Of a stretch of 64,000 nt of DNA, positions 63,438 through 64,000 are shown in pieces. The stretch is taken from the NCBI RefSeq assembly GCF_000934755.1, contig NZ_KN882175.1:210456-274455 (forward strand), given 5' to 3'. Numbering within the stretch: position 1 is the stretch's first letter; every line of letters starts with the position of its first letter. The notes beneath the pieces were generated by a model. It was not told the origin of the DNA, searched no databases, and was given only the letters and a program-made list of their open reading frames with translations. Origin of the DNA: Desulfonatronovibrio magnus (GTDB taxonomy: Bacteria; Desulfobacterota; Desulfovibrionia; Desulfovibrionales; Desulfonatronovibrionaceae). The position numbers were made by a program, and so were the translations under genes.

Positions 63438-63905
63438 TTACATTTCCATTAACATGGCGGTCTCGTCACAGTCTGGAAACTTGGGGCAGCGAAGACAGTC
63501 AGCCCAAACCTTTTGTGGCAGCACGTCCTTGCCAATTTCTTCAAAGCCCAGCTTCTGGAAAAAAACCGCCTGATAAGTCAAGGTAAAAACCTTGTAGATG
63601 CCAAGGGTCACAGCCTCACTTAAACATGATTCCACCAGTTTGCTGCCCCACCCTGTTCCCCTGGCGCGAGTAACAACAGCAAGAGATCTTATTTCAGCCA
63701 GATTATCCCATACAATGCTCAGAGCACAACAGCCCAGAATTCCTTCTGCGCCCTCTTGGCAAACTACATAATAGTCCCGCAGATGACCATATAAGTCACT
63801 GTAGGATCTTGGCAAAAGAAGTTCCTGCTTGGAGCATTCCATCAAAAGGGCATGAATCCATTTGACGTCGCCCATTCTGGCTTTGCGTAAAATATTTTTT
63901 CCCAC
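63438..63905 (-). CDS. Short ArgA-like N-acetyltransferase
   Basis: A 155-residue GNAT starting at GTG. LRKARMGDVKWIHALLMEC, ILGCCALSIVWDNLAEIRSL (substrate strand), VTRARGTGWGSKLVE (acetyl-CoA loop) and FFQKLGFEEIGKDVLPQKVW, then CLRCPKFPDCDETAM match the short N-acetylglutamate synthase group of bacteria that lack classical ArgA. It would start arginine biosynthesis. The C-terminal cysteines are a group feature. Confidence 0.85.
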   Translation of the reverse strand: MGKNILRKARMGDVKWIHALLMECSKQELLLPRSYSDLYGHLRDYYVVCQEGAEGILGCCALSIVWDNLAEIRSLAVVTRARGTGWGSKLVESCLSEAVTLGIYKVFTLTYQAVFFQKLGFEEIGKDVLPQKVWADCLRCPKFPDCDETAMLMEM

Positions 63906-63950
63906 CCTGTTTATCTTCCACCCGTAATTATTGCTCGTGACAGTAATAAT

Positions 63951-64000
63951 TCAAGACCCATTCTTAATCAACTCTTCAATGATCTCAATAAGAATTTCGG
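63951..64000 (-). CDS. 3' end of a gene running off the right edge
   Basis: On the minus strand an open frame enters from the right and ends EILIEIIEELIKNGS-stop at 63951-63953. About 16 codons are visible, too few to name the product. Its spacing (45 bases to the ArgA-like start) is compatible with one operon. Confidence 0.35.
   Translation of the reverse strand, partial: EILIEIIEELIKNGS

Overview
The window reads as a chromosome segment of a sulfate-reducing deltaproteobacterium of the Desulfovibrionales (Desulfonatronovibrio/Desulfonatronospira-like is my guess, not proven). The reasons are the NfnAB transhydrogenase pair, a B12-dependent ribonucleotide reductase, NikR, FolE2, a short ArgA-like acetyltransferase, the hpt / zinc-ribbon / radA order, and a Liv-type transporter operon interleaved with acyl-CoA ligase genes. 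Base composition is moderate, and gene clusters are separated by unusually repeat-rich intergenic DNA.

Layout. 1-356: 5' part of a GltB-like FMN protein leaving the left edge. 357-3540: mostly non-coding, with an intact-looking IS3-family element and a remnant of a tyrosine integrase. 3538-9653: a decayed type 1 BREX phage-defence locus, all on the minus strand: brxA, the C-terminal fifth of pglX, an AAA ATPase broken by an in-frame stop, an N-terminally deleted pglZ, and a full-length brxL. It lies against the 3' end of tRNA-Leu(GAG) (9875-9960), a classic island site. 9875-12663: secG, tpiA, pgk. 12900-22338: a Liv-type ABC transporter operon (livG, livH, livM, livK, livF) with a long-chain acyl-CoA synthetase, a PaaK-like ligase and a CBS-ACT protein. 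22584-27000: rimI, a catalytically degenerate Nudix protein, mreB, a GAF protein and a DUF6485 protein. 27270-33821: an unrecognised 575-residue protein, gcvT, rsmE, metG, ricT. 33964-47872: a DUF2442/DUF4160 pair, nfnBA, alaS, recA, folE2, nikR, a methyltransferase, ftsXE, nrdJ. 48790-64000: hydrolase, M42 peptidase, histidine kinase, pdxJ, nnr, CBS protein, tsaE, lysC, cimA, rarA, radA, DUF3426 protein, hpt, ArgA-like acetyltransferase.

The most unusual material is in the BREX remnant and the repeats. The BrxL C-terminus is not an obvious Lon protease; it closely resembles the C-terminal PLD-like (MIT_C) domain of eukaryotic MITD1. Just upstream of brxL is a 226-bp non-autonomous element with GTAA ends and a perfect 8-bp target duplication (IS66-like). 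A second, unrelated 151-bp MITE family has two copies of identical length, each with an 8-bp target duplication; one copy separates pgk from tpiA. At least four further dispersed repeat families and two 7-bp tandem arrays fill the gaps, several of them inside operons.

The housekeeping genes look intact. All functional assignments come from reading motifs by eye; no database search was run.
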